Shown here: positions 24,300 through 32,727 of the stretch, in pieces
How the letters are laid out: every line of letters starts with the position of its first letter
Numbering within the stretch: the stretch's first letter is position 1
NCBI GenBank assembly: GCA_029261555.1
Contig: JAJDBB010000115.1
Span: forward strand, 1-36,965
From: Nitrospinaceae bacterium
GTDB taxonomy: Bacteria; Nitrospinota; Nitrospinia; Nitrospinales; JACRGP01
DNA: 36,965 bases
Direction of reading: 5' to 3'
Program-made: the position numbers and the translations under genes
Notes under the pieces: generated by a model
The model's input: the letters and a program-made list of their open reading frames with translations, nothing else
What the model was told of the DNA's origin: nothing
The model's database searches: none

Positions 24300-25313
24300 A
24301 TGAAATCATTTGAATTCATCGTAACCTTTTTTCTCTTAATGAGTATTCCTGCCGTCGTAAATGCAGATAATTTCCAGGACGCTGTGGATGCATATATAAA
24401 GAAGGATTACGAGTTGGCCCACAAATTATTTTTACCGCTTGCCGATCTAGGTAACTCTAAAGCGCAATACGTTCTGGGTTTGATGCGCGGCAAAGGTCAG
24501 GGGATTTCCCAGGACTATAAAGAAGCTATTAAGTGGTACCGACTCTCGGCAGATCAAGGCGATTCCAAAGCGCAATACGAAGTAGGTAGAATGTATTTAC
24601 GGGGAGAAGGAGTTGTTAAAAATGGCGTGGAAGCCGCAAAATGGTTAAAACTTTCCGCAGAACAAGGGCATTCCAATGCGCAATTTGTTCTGGGTATCTT
24701 GTACCGTGGCGGCATAGGAGTTCCCCAGGGTTATAAAGAAGCAATTAAGTGGTACCGACTCTCCGCAGAACAAGGGCACTCGGATGCACAATACGGAGTG
24801 GGTAGGATGTATCTACAAGGAGAAGGTGTTGTCGAAGATGGCGTAGAAGCGGCAAAATGGTTAAAACTTTCCGCAGAACAAGGGCATTCCAATGCGCAAT
24901 TTGTTCTGGGCGTCTTGTACCGTGGCGGCATAGGAGTTCCTCAGGATTATAAAGAAGCAATTAAGTGGTACCGACTCTCCGCAGAACAAGGGCACTCTAA
25001 TGCACAAGTTATCTTGGGCGCGATGTACCACGAAGGACAAGAGGTTCCCAGGAACTATAAAGAGGCGCTTAAATGGTATCAACTTTCGGCAGAACAAGGA
25101 GGCTCGGATGCGCAATACCACTTAGGGTTGATGTACGCCCAGGGGCAAGGAGTTCCCATGAGTTATGAGCTTTCGCATATGTGGACCCATCTTGCGGCAA
25201 CTCAGGGAAATAAAGATGCGATCGAAAGTAGAGATATTCTCGAAAAAAAGATGACTCCAAGGCAAATAGAAAAAGCCCAGGCGCTTGCTAAAAACTGGAA
25301 GCCAAAGAAGTAA
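24300..25313 (+). CDS. Exported Sel1-repeat protein
   Basis: About 338 residues from the ATG at 24300, chosen because it is followed directly by a signal peptide (MKSFEFIVTFFLLMSIPAVV, then NADNF); an in-frame ATG at 24186 would place 38 hydrophilic residues ahead of it. The mature protein consists of about seven Sel1 repeats (36 residues: A-YVLGLMRGKGQGISQDYKE and AIKWYRLSADQG-type units), an alpha-solenoid that mediates protein contacts, and a short tail (MTPRQIEKAQALAKNWKPKK). Several repeats are nearly identical in DNA at a spacing of 216 bp. Probably periplasmic. It is the last plus-strand gene of the island; its role there is unknown. Confidence 0.88.
   Translation: MKSFEFIVTFFLLMSIPAVVNADNFQDAVDAYIKKDYELAHKLFLPLADLGNSKAQYVLGLMRGKGQGISQDYKEAIKWYRLSADQGDSKAQYEVGRMYLRGEGVVKNGVEAAKWLKLSAEQGHSNAQFVLGILYRGGIGVPQGYKEAIKWYRLSAEQGHSDAQYGVGRMYLQGEGVVEDGVEAAKWLKLSAEQGHSNAQFVLGVLYRGGIGVPQDYKEAIKWYRLSAEQGHSNAQVILGAMYHEGQEVPRNYKEALKWYQLSAEQGGSDAQYHLGLMYAQGQGVPMSYELSHMWTHLAATQGNKDAIESRDILEKKMTPRQIEKAQALAKNWKPKK
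24600..25080 (+). repeat. 216-bp tandem duplication within the Sel1 gene
   Basis: The stretch around 24639 (AAATGGTTAAAACTTTCCGC onward, more than 80 bp) recurs almost exactly at 24855, and the stretch at 24747 (AAGTGGTACCGACTCTCCGC) recurs at 24963; both spacings are 216 bp, two Sel1 units. This points to recent duplication and possible copy-number change. Confidence 0.8.
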
Positions 25314-25380
25314 TGTTGGGTGACTAATAAAGAGGTCTATGGATTTCTCAATGTCCATCTCACTACTTCTTCAAATAACT

Positions 25381-25410
25381 CCTCGGTCTGACACCGAGGT
25401 CTGACACCGA
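25381..25410. repeat. 13-bp tandem repeat with an overlapping hairpin
   Basis: GGTCTGACACCGA occurs twice in direct succession (25385-25397 and 25398-25410). The first copy also forms a 7-bp inverted repeat, CCTCGGT-CTGAC-ACCGAGG (25381-25399). No T-run follows, so it is not a standard terminator for the Sel1 gene. Similar GTCTGACACC strings are common in intergenic repeats of many genomes. Confidence 0.6.
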
Positions 25411-25474
25411 TATCCCCTGAATAGTTCCAAACAAAGGACTGTGTCGCAAGTTAGGTTTTTTGCCATAACCCACA

Positions 25475-25554
25475 TCAAACGCTAGCCGCACCGCTAGCCA
25501 TAAAGAAAAAGGGTTTACGGCTTTTGCCATAAACCCTTGATTTATTCATGCGCC
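25475..25554 (-). repeat. Right copy of the tRNA-Arg-tail/terminator repeat (att-like)
   Basis: It matches 586-653 with a few substitutions plus a 12-bp extra piece (CGCTAGCC duplicated around GCAC). It ends inside the tRNA-Arg gene: the shared part covers the last six transcribed bases. Both copies have the same orientation and enclose the whole glycan cluster. A partial third echo (TTTTTTGCCATAACCC) lies just to the left at 25456-25471. Confidence 0.7.
25502..25536 (-). terminator. Terminator of tRNA-Arg
   Basis: On the minus strand GGGTTTATGGC-AAAA-GCCGTAAACCC forms an 11-bp stem with one U-G pair, followed by TTTTTCTTT. It lies 12 bases downstream of the tRNA 3' end. On the plus strand the same stem has a C-A mismatch, so the minus-strand direction is the functional one. 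Confidence 0.85.
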
Positions 25555-25622
25555 CGGCGCGATTCGAACGCGCGACCTTCAGATTCGGAGTCTGACACTC
25601 TATCCAGCTGAGCTACGGGCGC
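25549..25622 (-). tRNA. tRNA-Arg (anticodon CCG)
   Basis: A full cloverleaf can be drawn on the minus strand: acceptor stem GCGCCCG/CGGGCGC, D-arm with AGCTGGATA, anticodon stem TCAGA/TCTGA around loop CTCCGAA (anticodon CCG, reads CGG), variable AGGTC, T-arm GCGCG-TTCGAAT-CGCGC, discriminator A. The 3' CCA is not encoded. The gene is 36 bp downstream of the NHLP-like gene and may be read from the same transcript. It marks the right border of the putative island. Confidence 0.95.
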
Positions 25623-25658
25623 AATTTTGGATTCTTTTTTAAAGAGAGAGCAAGGGGG

Positions 25659-25991
25659 TTAAACCTCCCCTTCCTCGTCAATCGGAGCGGCGTCAGCGAT
25701 GACGCCAATTCGAGGATCATCTTTTCCAAACTCGAAGATCATGGCCAGCCGCATTTTCCACCACTTGATCTCTTCGTCCATTTCCGGGGTTGAATCTTTG
25801 GGCGGTTTGATGCGTACTTCTTTGCCCCCCAGAACCCTGATGACCGCCTCTTCAGGAATTTCCAGCCCATGATCCTTCAATACGACTAAAGTATCCTGGG
25901 TCAGGTTTTTTTTGAAATCATCGTCGGTGACCGCCTTGGTGACCAAGGCCTTCCATTTATTCTCCAGATCAGCTTTTTTCTCCGGCGTCAT
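25659..25991 (-). CDS. NHLP-leader-like (nitrile-hydratase-alpha-like) small protein
   Basis: 110 residues. Residues about 8-60 (LENKWKALVTKAVTDDDFKK, then VVLKDHGLEIPEEAVIRVLG) follow the pattern of nitrile hydratase alpha-subunit-like leader peptides: a W, an A-x-x-D-x-x-F-K run, and a G-hydrophobic-E-hydrophobic-P segment. In RiPP precursors this leader ends in a double-glycine-type site and a core peptide; here the tail (EMDEEIKWWKMRLAMIFEFG... and an acidic end) is long, acidic and has no GG or GA cut site near the expected place. No maturation enzyme or transporter lies nearby. It is therefore more likely a stand-alone member of unknown function than a bacteriocin precursor. AAGGA stands eight bases before the ATG. 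Confidence 0.7.
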   Translation of the reverse strand: MTPEKKADLENKWKALVTKAVTDDDFKKNLTQDTLVVLKDHGLEIPEEAVIRVLGGKEVRIKPPKDSTPEMDEEIKWWKMRLAMIFEFGKDDPRIGVIADAAPIDEEGEV

Positions 25992-26000
25992 TTTATTTTC

Positions 26001-26026
26001 CTTAAAAAAGGAGCCGAGGCTCCTTT
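26001..26026 (-). terminator. Hairpin terminator between alaS and the NHLP-like gene
   Basis: Perfect 9-bp stem AAAGGAGCC / GGCTCCTTT with a two-base loop (26007-26015 paired with 26018-26026). On the minus strand it continues into TTTTTT, which makes a standard terminator for alaS (stop at 26091). It ends only about ten bases before the ATG at 25991, so it also lies in the leader of that gene. Either the gene depends on read-through or the hairpin acts as an attenuator. Confidence 0.8.
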
Positions 26027-26090
26027 AGTGAATTTTAAATTTTTATAAGCCTATAGGACGTCGATGGAACTTGCAAACAGAAAATCATCC

Positions 26091-28727
26091 TCAACCTTTT
26101 GCGATAATTTCCTCGGCCCGTTTCAGCGCTTCCTCCAATTTGTCGGGTTGATTTCCCCCGGCCTGCGCCATATCCGGACGCCCGCCGCCGCTGCCTCCGA
26201 CGATGCCGGCGATCTCCTTGATCAGCGCGCCCGCGTTAAATCGTTTGCACAAATCCTGGGTGACGCCCACAGCCAGAGCCGCTTTGCCGTCTGCCGCCGT
26301 TCCTGCGACGATCACCCCGGATTTCATCCGGTTCTTGGCGGAGTCGATAAAAGATCTTAGCGTTTTGGGATCCATGCCGTCCAGGTTTTTAACGAGCAGG
26401 TTTACGTCTCCGACCTTTCTAATTGCGTCGGGCTCGGCGGACCCTTTGCCGCCCGCAATTTTTTCCTTCAAGGCGCGGACTTCTTTCTCCAGTTGTCGGT
26501 TTTTATCCATCAACTTGTTCAGCTTGGAAAACTCTTCTTCCGGCTGGGCTTTTAACAGGTTGCGTAATTGGGCAAGACGGTTGAACTCCTCCTGAATTTT
26601 TTGAAACGCGGACGGACCGGTCAAAGCTTCAATCCGCCGGACCCCTGAAGCGATTCCTGTCTCGCTCAAAATTTTAAAAACCGCAATGTTTCCCGTGGCC
26701 GCGGCGTGGGTGCCTCCGCATAATTCCTTGCTGAAACCCGGAACCGAAACCACCCGAACGCGGTCGCCGTATTTCTCGCCAAACAAAGCAACGGCGCCTT
26801 CGTTGAGCGCTTCTTCAATGCTTAACTCATTGGTCTCTACAAAAATGTTTTCCTGGATTTTTTCATTCACAAGGTTTTCGATACGCGATTTTTCCGTTTC
26901 GCCAAGGGGCGAAAAATGAGTGTAGTCGAAACGCAAACGGTCCGGCGTCACCAGCGATCCCCCTTGCTTGACGTGATCGCCCAAAATTTCCTTCAAGGCG
27001 GCGTGCAGTAAATGCGTGGCGGTATGGTTGAGCGCCGTGTTCCGCCGACTCGCCGTATTCACTTCCAGTTTCAACATCGCGCCAACGTTCAAGGTTCCTT
27101 TTAGGATTTTGGCCTTATGGACGACAAGACCCTGAAGGGGTTTTGCGGCTTCCTTGATTTCCAGTTGAACGCTTTCATTGAAGGCGTGACCCGAGTCGCC
27201 GGCCTGGCCTCCGGATTCTCCGTAGAACGGAGTTTCGTCGGAAAGAAACTCGACGGTCTCGCCTTCCTCGGCGGAGGGGACGCTCTCTTTATTTTTCAGA
27301 ACGGCCAAAACTTTTCCGTTGCCGACGGTGTTTTCGTAACCCGTGAAAATAGTGGGAGGATGGGTTTTTAAAAATTCATTGAAAAAAGGATCGACCCCTT
27401 TTTCTCCAGAACCCTTCCAGGAAGTCATGGCCTTTTCCTTTTGCGCTTGCATGGCCTTGTTGAATCCTTCCATATCCAGAGCGTAACCGGCGTCTTTTGC
27501 GGTCTCCTCGGCCAGGTCCACGGGAAAACCGTAGGTGTCGTACAGCTTGAAAACCTCCTCGCCGGGAATGACGGTCTGGTTTTTAGATTTCAAATTCCCG
27601 AGCATTTCGTCCAGGCGTTGCATCCCAAGGGTCAGCGTATTGCCAAAATTCTGCTCCTCGTTCAAGACCACCCGGTCGATAAAACTGCGGTGAGTTTCAA
27701 GATCGGGATAGGCTTCATTGAATCGATCCACGACCCGGCCCGTCAGGCGATGGAAAAATGCTTCGGATTGATCCAGTAACTTTCCATGTCTCAAGGCCCG
27801 GCGCATGATCCTACGTAGAACGTATCCCCGGCCTTCGTTGGAAGGCAGTACGCCGTCGCCAATGAGGAATGCGGCTGCTCGCGCATGGTCTACCAATACT
27901 CTCAGAGAGACGTCTCCGCGATCTTCTTTTCCATAGGCGCGCCCGGTGATTTCCGAGGCGTCCTTAATGAGGTCCAGGATCAAATCGGAATCATAGTTAC
28001 TGGTTTTGCCTTGCACCACGGCGGCCAGGCGCTCCAGTCCCATTCCCGTATCGATACTGGGTTTTGGGAGAGGCGACATTTTTCCGGTTTCGTCCCGGTC
28101 GTATTGCATGAAAACCAGGTTCCAGATTTCGAGATAGCGATCGCAATCGCAACCCACGGCGCAGGTGGGTTGGCCGCAACCCACGGCCTCGCCTTGGTCG
28201 AAGTAGATTTCCGAACATGGACCGCAGGGACCCGTGGGACCCATCGCCCAGAAATTGTCCTCCTCGCCCAACCGGACAATCCGGTCGCTGGAAAGACTCA
28301 TATCTTTATTCCAGATTTGGTAAGCCTCGTCGTCTTCCTTGAAAACGGAAACGTAAAGCCGGTCCTGTGGAAGTCCGATCGTTTCCGTTAGAAACTCCCA
28401 GCCGTAGGCGACGGCTTCCTTTTTGAAATAATCGCCGAAGGAAAAGTTGCCCAGCATTTCAAAAAAGGTGTGATGGCGCGCGGTGCGGCCCACCATTTCC
28501 AGGTCGTTATGCTTGCCTCCGGCGCGAACGCATTTTTGCGAAGACGCCGCGCGCGAATACTCCCGTTTCTCATCGCCCAGAAAAACGTTTTTGAACTGGA
28601 CCATCCCCGCGTTGGTGAACATCAGCGTCGGGTCGTTTTGCGGCACGAGAGGAGAGCTAGGCACTTGGGCATGGTCCCGCTCCACAAAATAATCCAGGAA
28701 TTTTTGTCTGATTTCTTTACCAGTCAT
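26091..28727 (-). CDS. alaS: Alanine--tRNA ligase
   Basis: 878 residues, the normal full length. The N-terminal catalytic core shows MTGKEIRQKFLDYFVERDH, TNAGMVQFKNVFLG and HHTFFEMLGNFSFGDYFKKE. The editing domain has the zinc-type HTATHLLHAAL and CGGTHAAATGNI motifs, so mischarged Ser/Gly-tRNA editing should be active. The C-terminal domain (C-Ala) ends in GGSGGGRPDMAQAGGN, the conserved glycine-rich signature. It lies 75 bp downstream of kdsD on the same strand and probably shares its transcript, which ends at the hairpin at 26001-26026. Housekeeping gene with the GC-richer codon use of the flanks. Confidence 0.98.
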   Translation of the reverse strand: MTGKEIRQKFLDYFVERDHAQVPSSPLVPQNDPTLMFTNAGMVQFKNVFLGDEKREYSRAASSQKCVRAGGKHNDLEMVGRTARHHTFFEMLGNFSFGDYFKKEAVAYGWEFLTETIGLPQDRLYVSVFKEDDEAYQIWNKDMSLSSDRIVRLGEEDNFWAMGPTGPCGPCSEIYFDQGEAVGCGQPTCAVGCDCDRYLEIWNLVFMQYDRDETGKMSPLPKPSIDTGMGLERLAAVVQGKTSNYDSDLILDLIKDASEITGRAYGKEDRGDVSLRVLVDHARAAAFLIGDGVLPSNEGRGYVLRRIMRRALRHGKLLDQSEAFFHRLTGRVVDRFNEAYPDLETHRSFIDRVVLNEEQNFGNTLTLGMQRLDEMLGNLKSKNQTVIPGEEVFKLYDTYGFPVDLAEETAKDAGYALDMEGFNKAMQAQKEKAMTSWKGSGEKGVDPFFNEFLKTHPPTIFTGYENTVGNGKVLAVLKNKESVPSAEEGETVEFLSDETPFYGESGGQAGDSGHAFNESVQLEIKEAAKPLQGLVVHKAKILKGTLNVGAMLKLEVNTASRRNTALNHTATHLLHAALKEILGDHVKQGGSLVTPDRLRFDYTHFSPLGETEKSRIENLVNEKIQENIFVETNELSIEEALNEGAVALFGEKYGDRVRVVSVPGFSKELCGGTHAAATGNIAVFKILSETGIASGVRRIEALTGPSAFQKIQEEFNRLAQLRNLLKAQPEEEFSKLNKLMDKNRQLEKEVRALKEKIAGGKGSAEPDAIRKVGDVNLLVKNLDGMDPKTLRSFIDSAKNRMKSGVIVAGTAADGKAALAVGVTQDLCKRFNAGALIKEIAGIVGGSGGGRPDMAQAGGNQPDKLEEALKRAEEIIAKG

Positions 28728-28802
28728 GATTTGTCTGAAATTTTTGAGTTTAAGGAAAGTTTGCTATTTTAGCGGAAGGAAGGGGGATCGGCTAATTGTT
28801 TT

Positions 28803-29801
28803 TCAAACAATTCCGGACTTGAGCAAGTCATGGAGATGGATGATTCCGTCGACGGCGCTATTATCCTCGGAAACCATCAAAGATGTGATGGAGTGTTCTT
28901 CCATTATTTGTAAAGCCCGGGCGGCCATATTGTCCTTTTTAATCAGTTTGGGTGAAGCGGCCATGACGTCCCGCGCCTGCGCTTCAGCAAGGGGTTTCCG
29001 GGATTCGATTAATCGTCGCAAATCGCCGTCGGTTATGACTCCCTGGATGCGACTGGAGTCGTCCACGACCGCCGTCGTGCCAAACCCCTTGCGGGACATC
29101 TCCTGAATGACTTCATAAATCGGAGAATCGAGGGATACCATGGGAATTTCATCTCCGGTATGCATGATATCGTTTACGGTGGTGAGCAGACGGCGCCCCA
29201 GACTGCCTCCGGGATGATTGACGGCAAAGTCCTCTTCCTTGAATCCTTGCTTCTCCAACAGGGTTAAAGCCAGCGCGTCGCCCATGGCGAGGGCGGCGGT
29301 GGCGCTGGACGTGGGAACCAGTCCCAGCGAGCAAGCTTCTTCCTTCACCGCAACGTTCAAGACATAATCGCTACGCTTTCCAAGAGTGGAGTCTGGGTTG
29401 CCCGTCATCGCCGCCACGGGAACGCCGAGCCGGTGAAATGTCGGGAGTAGTTTGAGAATCTCCTCGGTTTCCCCGCTGTTGGAAATGGCCAGGATAATGT
29501 CGCGCTTGGAGATCATCCCCAGGTCGCCATGGCTGGCTTCCGCCGCATGAAGAAAAAAAGCCGGGACGCCGATGCTGGAAAAAGTTGAGGCGATTTTATT
29601 TCCGATCAATCCCGACTTGCCCATGCCCGTGACGACGAGGTGGCCGTCGTTTTTGGCGATCAGTAAAACGAGATGGACGAAGTTTTCGTCTATATGGTCG
29701 GCTAATCCCGCCACTGCCTGGCTTTCGATTTTTATAACTTCTTTGGCGCGGGCGACGAGAGCGTTAAATTCTTTGGGGTCCGGGGCCGGAGTGATCTTCA
29801 T
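28803..29801 (-). CDS. kdsD: Arabinose-5-phosphate isomerase
   Basis: 332 residues: an SIS domain (about 40-180, with VVTGMGKSGLIGNKIASTF, AEASHGDLGMI and ISNSGETEEIL) followed by two CBS domains (about 210-330; VNDIMHTGDEIPMV and RDVMAASPKLIKKDN). It interconverts D-ribulose-5-phosphate and D-arabinose-5-phosphate, the first step of Kdo synthesis for lipopolysaccharide. Length and domain order match KdsD. It shows the cell makes a Kdo-type lipid A core, a possible base for the glycan encoded in the island. Divergent from polA across 207 bp. Confidence 0.95.
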   Translation of the reverse strand: MKITPAPDPKEFNALVARAKEVIKIESQAVAGLADHIDENFVHLVLLIAKNDGHLVVTGMGKSGLIGNKIASTFSSIGVPAFFLHAAEASHGDLGMISKRDIILAISNSGETEEILKLLPTFHRLGVPVAAMTGNPDSTLGKRSDYVLNVAVKEEACSLGLVPTSSATAALAMGDALALTLLEKQGFKEEDFAVNHPGGSLGRRLLTTVNDIMHTGDEIPMVSLDSPIYEVIQEMSRKGFGTTAVVDDSSRIQGVITDGDLRRLIESRKPLAEAQARDVMAASPKLIKKDNMAARALQIMEEHSITSLMVSEDNSAVDGIIHLHDLLKSGIV

Positions 29802-29932
29802 GAAACGAGTTGGCTTGAAATTAGCGGGGCTTTAAAATTCAATAATTTTTATCCTATCACAACCAACGTGGTGGGGCAATATTGTCGCCCCTGTGGGGTT
29901 CGGCGGCGCTGACAAGGTTTAAGAAGTTTTAA

Positions 29933-29961
29933 TTGAGCCAAAATATTTACTCTCCTATAAT
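29933..29961 (+). promoter_or_regulatory. Sigma-70-type promoter of polA
   Basis: TTGAGC (29933-29938) and a perfect TATAAT (29956-29961) are separated by exactly 17 bases. The polA ATG follows at 30009, giving a leader of about 40 bases. It lies in the 207-bp divergent gap kdsD-polA; the promoter of kdsD in the same gap cannot be placed. Confidence 0.7.
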
Positions 29962-30008
29962 GACCTGACTTCTTTCCATGGCTTGAATCCAGAACCGGAA
30001 TTCTCCTT

Positions 30009-32699
30009 ATGTCCAAAAAACCATCCCTCTATCTTGTCGACGGATCGTCCTATATATTCCGCGCCTTTTTTGCCATCCGTCAAACCTTGACCAACTCCAA
30101 GGGAATGCCGACAAACGCGCTGTACGGTTTTGTCAACATGCTGACCAAAATGATACGCGAAGAAAATCCAGATTATATGGCGGTGATTTTCGATACCAAG
30201 GAAAAAACTTTTCGCCACGACCTTTATCCTCTGTACAAAGCCAACCGCGACGAGGCGCCGGAAGAGCTGGTCCCTCAGTTTCCCTGGTTTCGCCCGCTGG
30301 TCGAGGCGTTCAATATAACCTGTCTCAGCAAGGTGGGTTACGAAGCGGACGATATCATCGGCGCTCTTGCCAGGCAAGGGGACAAAAACGGTTTCCGCGT
30401 GGTGATTGTGAGCGGAGACAAAGACATGATGCAATTGATTACGCCCGAGATTTCCATGCTGGACACCATGAAGGTGAAACGTTTTCAGAAAGAAGACGTG
30501 ATAGATAAATTCGGGGTTCCGCCAGAGCAGGTGGTGGAGGTCATGGGGCTGATGGGCGACTCCAGCGACAACATTCCCGGGGTCGCAGGGGTGGGACCCA
30601 AGACGGCGTCGGAATTGATTCAGAAATTCGGTTCCATCGAGAGCCTTTACGACCACATCGACGAGGTGGATAAAAAGAAGCTGAACGAAAAACTGGTCCG
30701 CGATAAGGATCAGGCTTTTCTGAGCCGCAAACTGGCGACTATAGACACGGAAGTTTCCCTGGACTGCGAATTGGATGACTTGCGCGTTCAAGAAAAGAAC
30801 GTCGAAAAATTAAAAGAATTGTTCGGAGAATTCGAATTCACTTCCCTCTTGGAAAATTTGAGCGAGACGCCGGGCGCGGTTTCCTCGTCTCCAAAAGTTG
30901 AAAAACATTACGAAACGATTCTTACCAACGAGGCGTTTGAGAAATTGTTGAACGATCTGAACGAATCAGGTGAATTCGCGCTCGATCTTGAGACCACCAG
31001 CAAGCATCCGGTGCGCGCCCGGATGGTTGGGATATCCTTTTCCTGGAGCGACCATCGCGCTTGTTACATCCCCGTGGCGCATCGCTATCTTGGCGTTCCC
31101 GATCAACTGGACAAGCAAATGGTTCTAGATCGTTTGAAACCGGCGCTCGAAAATCCCAGCTTGAAAAAATACGGGCACAATATTAAATACGATTTGCTGG
31201 TTTTAAGGAACGAAGGAGTCGAGTTGAAAGGCGTCGCCTTTGACTCCATGCTGGCGGAGTACGTGCTTGATCCTTCCAAGAGAGGTTTGAGTCTGGACGA
31301 CCTGGCTATGGAATACTTTCAACATCAAACCATCAAGTACAAAGACGTCGCCGGAACGGCCTCCAAGGAAATCGGATTCGACGAGGTGGAAATTGAAATC
31401 GCCTCGGAATACGCCGCCGAGGACTCGGATATTACCTGGGCGTTGACTCAAAGACTGCGGCCTTTATTGAAAGGGCAGGTTTTGACGCTTTATGAAAAGA
31501 TGGAATTGCCTTTGATCGACGTCCTGGCGGACATAGAGGGCAACGGGGTTTGTTTGGATAAAAAACATTTGGCCGATTTGTCCGTCAAACTGGAAAAGGA
31601 TTTGCGGCGCTACGAAGGAGAGATTTTTCAATTGGCTGGCGAGGAGTTTAACATCAACTCTCCCAAACAGCTTGCGGCGATATTATTTGAAAAGCTGGGC
31701 TTGCCGGTGATTAAAAAGACCAAGACCGGGGCGTCCACGGATATGTCCGTGCTGGAAGAGTTGGCTTCGCAACACGAGTTGCCGGATAAAATTGTCTCCT
31801 ACCGGCAGGTTGGAAAATTAAAATCGACTTATGTGGACGCGCTCCCCCAGGAAATCTATGCGGAAACGGGCCGGATTCATACGTCGTTCAATCAAACCAT
31901 CGCCGCCACGGGAAGGTTGAGCAGTACAAATCCGAATTTGCAGAACATTCCCATTCGCGGCGAGTTGGGGCGGGAAATCCGCAAGGCTTTCATTGCCGAG
32001 GGAAGCAACATGTTGTTGTCGGCGGATTATTCGCAAATCGAATTGCGCATCCTGGCGCATCTTTCCCAGGACGAAACCCTGATCGACGCTTTTATGAAAG
32101 GGGAGGACATACACACCCGAACCGCCGCCGAAATTTTCGGGACGCCTTTGGACAAGATAGACGCCGACCAGCGGCGCATGGCCAAGTCCGTTAACTTTGG
32201 AATCGTCTACGGGTTGAGCGCCTTTGGTTTGTCCCGGCAACTCAAAATTCCGCAACGCGAGGCGAAGGATTTCATCGACCGGTATTTCGGGCTTTATAAA
32301 AATATAAAATCGTTCATGGACGAATTATTGGAAGAAGTCCGGGAGAGGGGCTACACCTCCACCTTGATGAACCGGAGACGATATATTCCCGACGTCAACA
32401 GCAAGAACCGGCAGACGAGGGCGGCGGCGGAACGGGTTGCGATCAACTCGCCCATTCAGGGAAGCGCGGCGGATTTGATAAAGGGCGCGATGATTAATAT
32501 TTCCCGGCGGCTTAAGGAGGATGACCTGAAATCCAAAATGATTTTGCAGGTCCACGACGAACTTTTGTTTGAGTGTCCGCCGGAGGAAAAGAACCAAATC
32601 GAGAAATTGGCGATTAGCGAGATGGAGGGAATTTATAAATTAAAAGTTCCGCTTGTCGTCGATACGGGTTGGGGAAAAAACTGGAACGAGGCGCATTGA
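30009..32699 (+). CDS. polA: DNA polymerase I
   Basis: 896 residues with all three domains. 5'-nuclease (about 1-285): SLYLVDGSSYIFRAFFAI and GDSSDNIPGVAGVGPKTASE. 3'-5' exonuclease (about 300-490): FALDLETTSKHP keeps the D-x-E pair, YGHNIKYDLL and YAAEDSDITWAL supply the Exo II and Exo III acidic residues, so proofreading is probably active. Polymerase (about 500-896): LSADYSQIELRILAHLS (motif A), RRMAKSVNFGIVYGLS (O-helix, motif B) and LQVHDELLFE (motif C). It fills gaps and removes RNA primers. Slightly shorter than the 928 residues of the E. coli enzyme. Start supported by the promoter at 29933-29961. Confidence 0.98.
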   Translation: MSKKPSLYLVDGSSYIFRAFFAIRQTLTNSKGMPTNALYGFVNMLTKMIREENPDYMAVIFDTKEKTFRHDLYPLYKANRDEAPEELVPQFPWFRPLVEAFNITCLSKVGYEADDIIGALARQGDKNGFRVVIVSGDKDMMQLITPEISMLDTMKVKRFQKEDVIDKFGVPPEQVVEVMGLMGDSSDNIPGVAGVGPKTASELIQKFGSIESLYDHIDEVDKKKLNEKLVRDKDQAFLSRKLATIDTEVSLDCELDDLRVQEKNVEKLKELFGEFEFTSLLENLSETPGAVSSSPKVEKHYETILTNEAFEKLLNDLNESGEFALDLETTSKHPVRARMVGISFSWSDHRACYIPVAHRYLGVPDQLDKQMVLDRLKPALENPSLKKYGHNIKYDLLVLRNEGVELKGVAFDSMLAEYVLDPSKRGLSLDDLAMEYFQHQTIKYKDVAGTASKEIGFDEVEIEIASEYAAEDSDITWALTQRLRPLLKGQVLTLYEKMELPLIDVLADIEGNGVCLDKKHLADLSVKLEKDLRRYEGEIFQLAGEEFNINSPKQLAAILFEKLGLPVIKKTKTGASTDMSVLEELASQHELPDKIVSYRQVGKLKSTYVDALPQEIYAETGRIHTSFNQTIAATGRLSSTNPNLQNIPIRGELGREIRKAFIAEGSNMLLSADYSQIELRILAHLSQDETLIDAFMKGEDIHTRTAAEIFGTPLDKIDADQRRMAKSVNFGIVYGLSAFGLSRQLKIPQREAKDFIDRYFGLYKNIKSFMDELLEEVRERGYTSTLMNRRRYIPDVNSKNRQTRAAAERVAINSPIQGSAADLIKGAMINISRRLKEDDLKSKMILQVHDELLFECPPEEKNQIEKLAISEMEGIYKLKVPLVVDTGWGKNWNEAH

Positions 32700-32727
32700 T
32701 AAAAGTTCTTGAAAAAGGATGGCAGTC

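Noticed and set aside
25385-25410. CRISPR-like direct repeats
   Set aside because: Only two 13-bp copies in direct contact, no spacers and no cas genes.
460-25548. Active integrative element
   Set aside because: No integrase, transposase, relaxase or replication gene is visible between the two repeats; only the island-like borders remain.
29955-30791. 278-codon minus-strand frame opposite polA
   Set aside because: Lies wholly over the strongly conserved polA frame and its product has the histidine/phenylalanine-rich composition of an antisense shadow.
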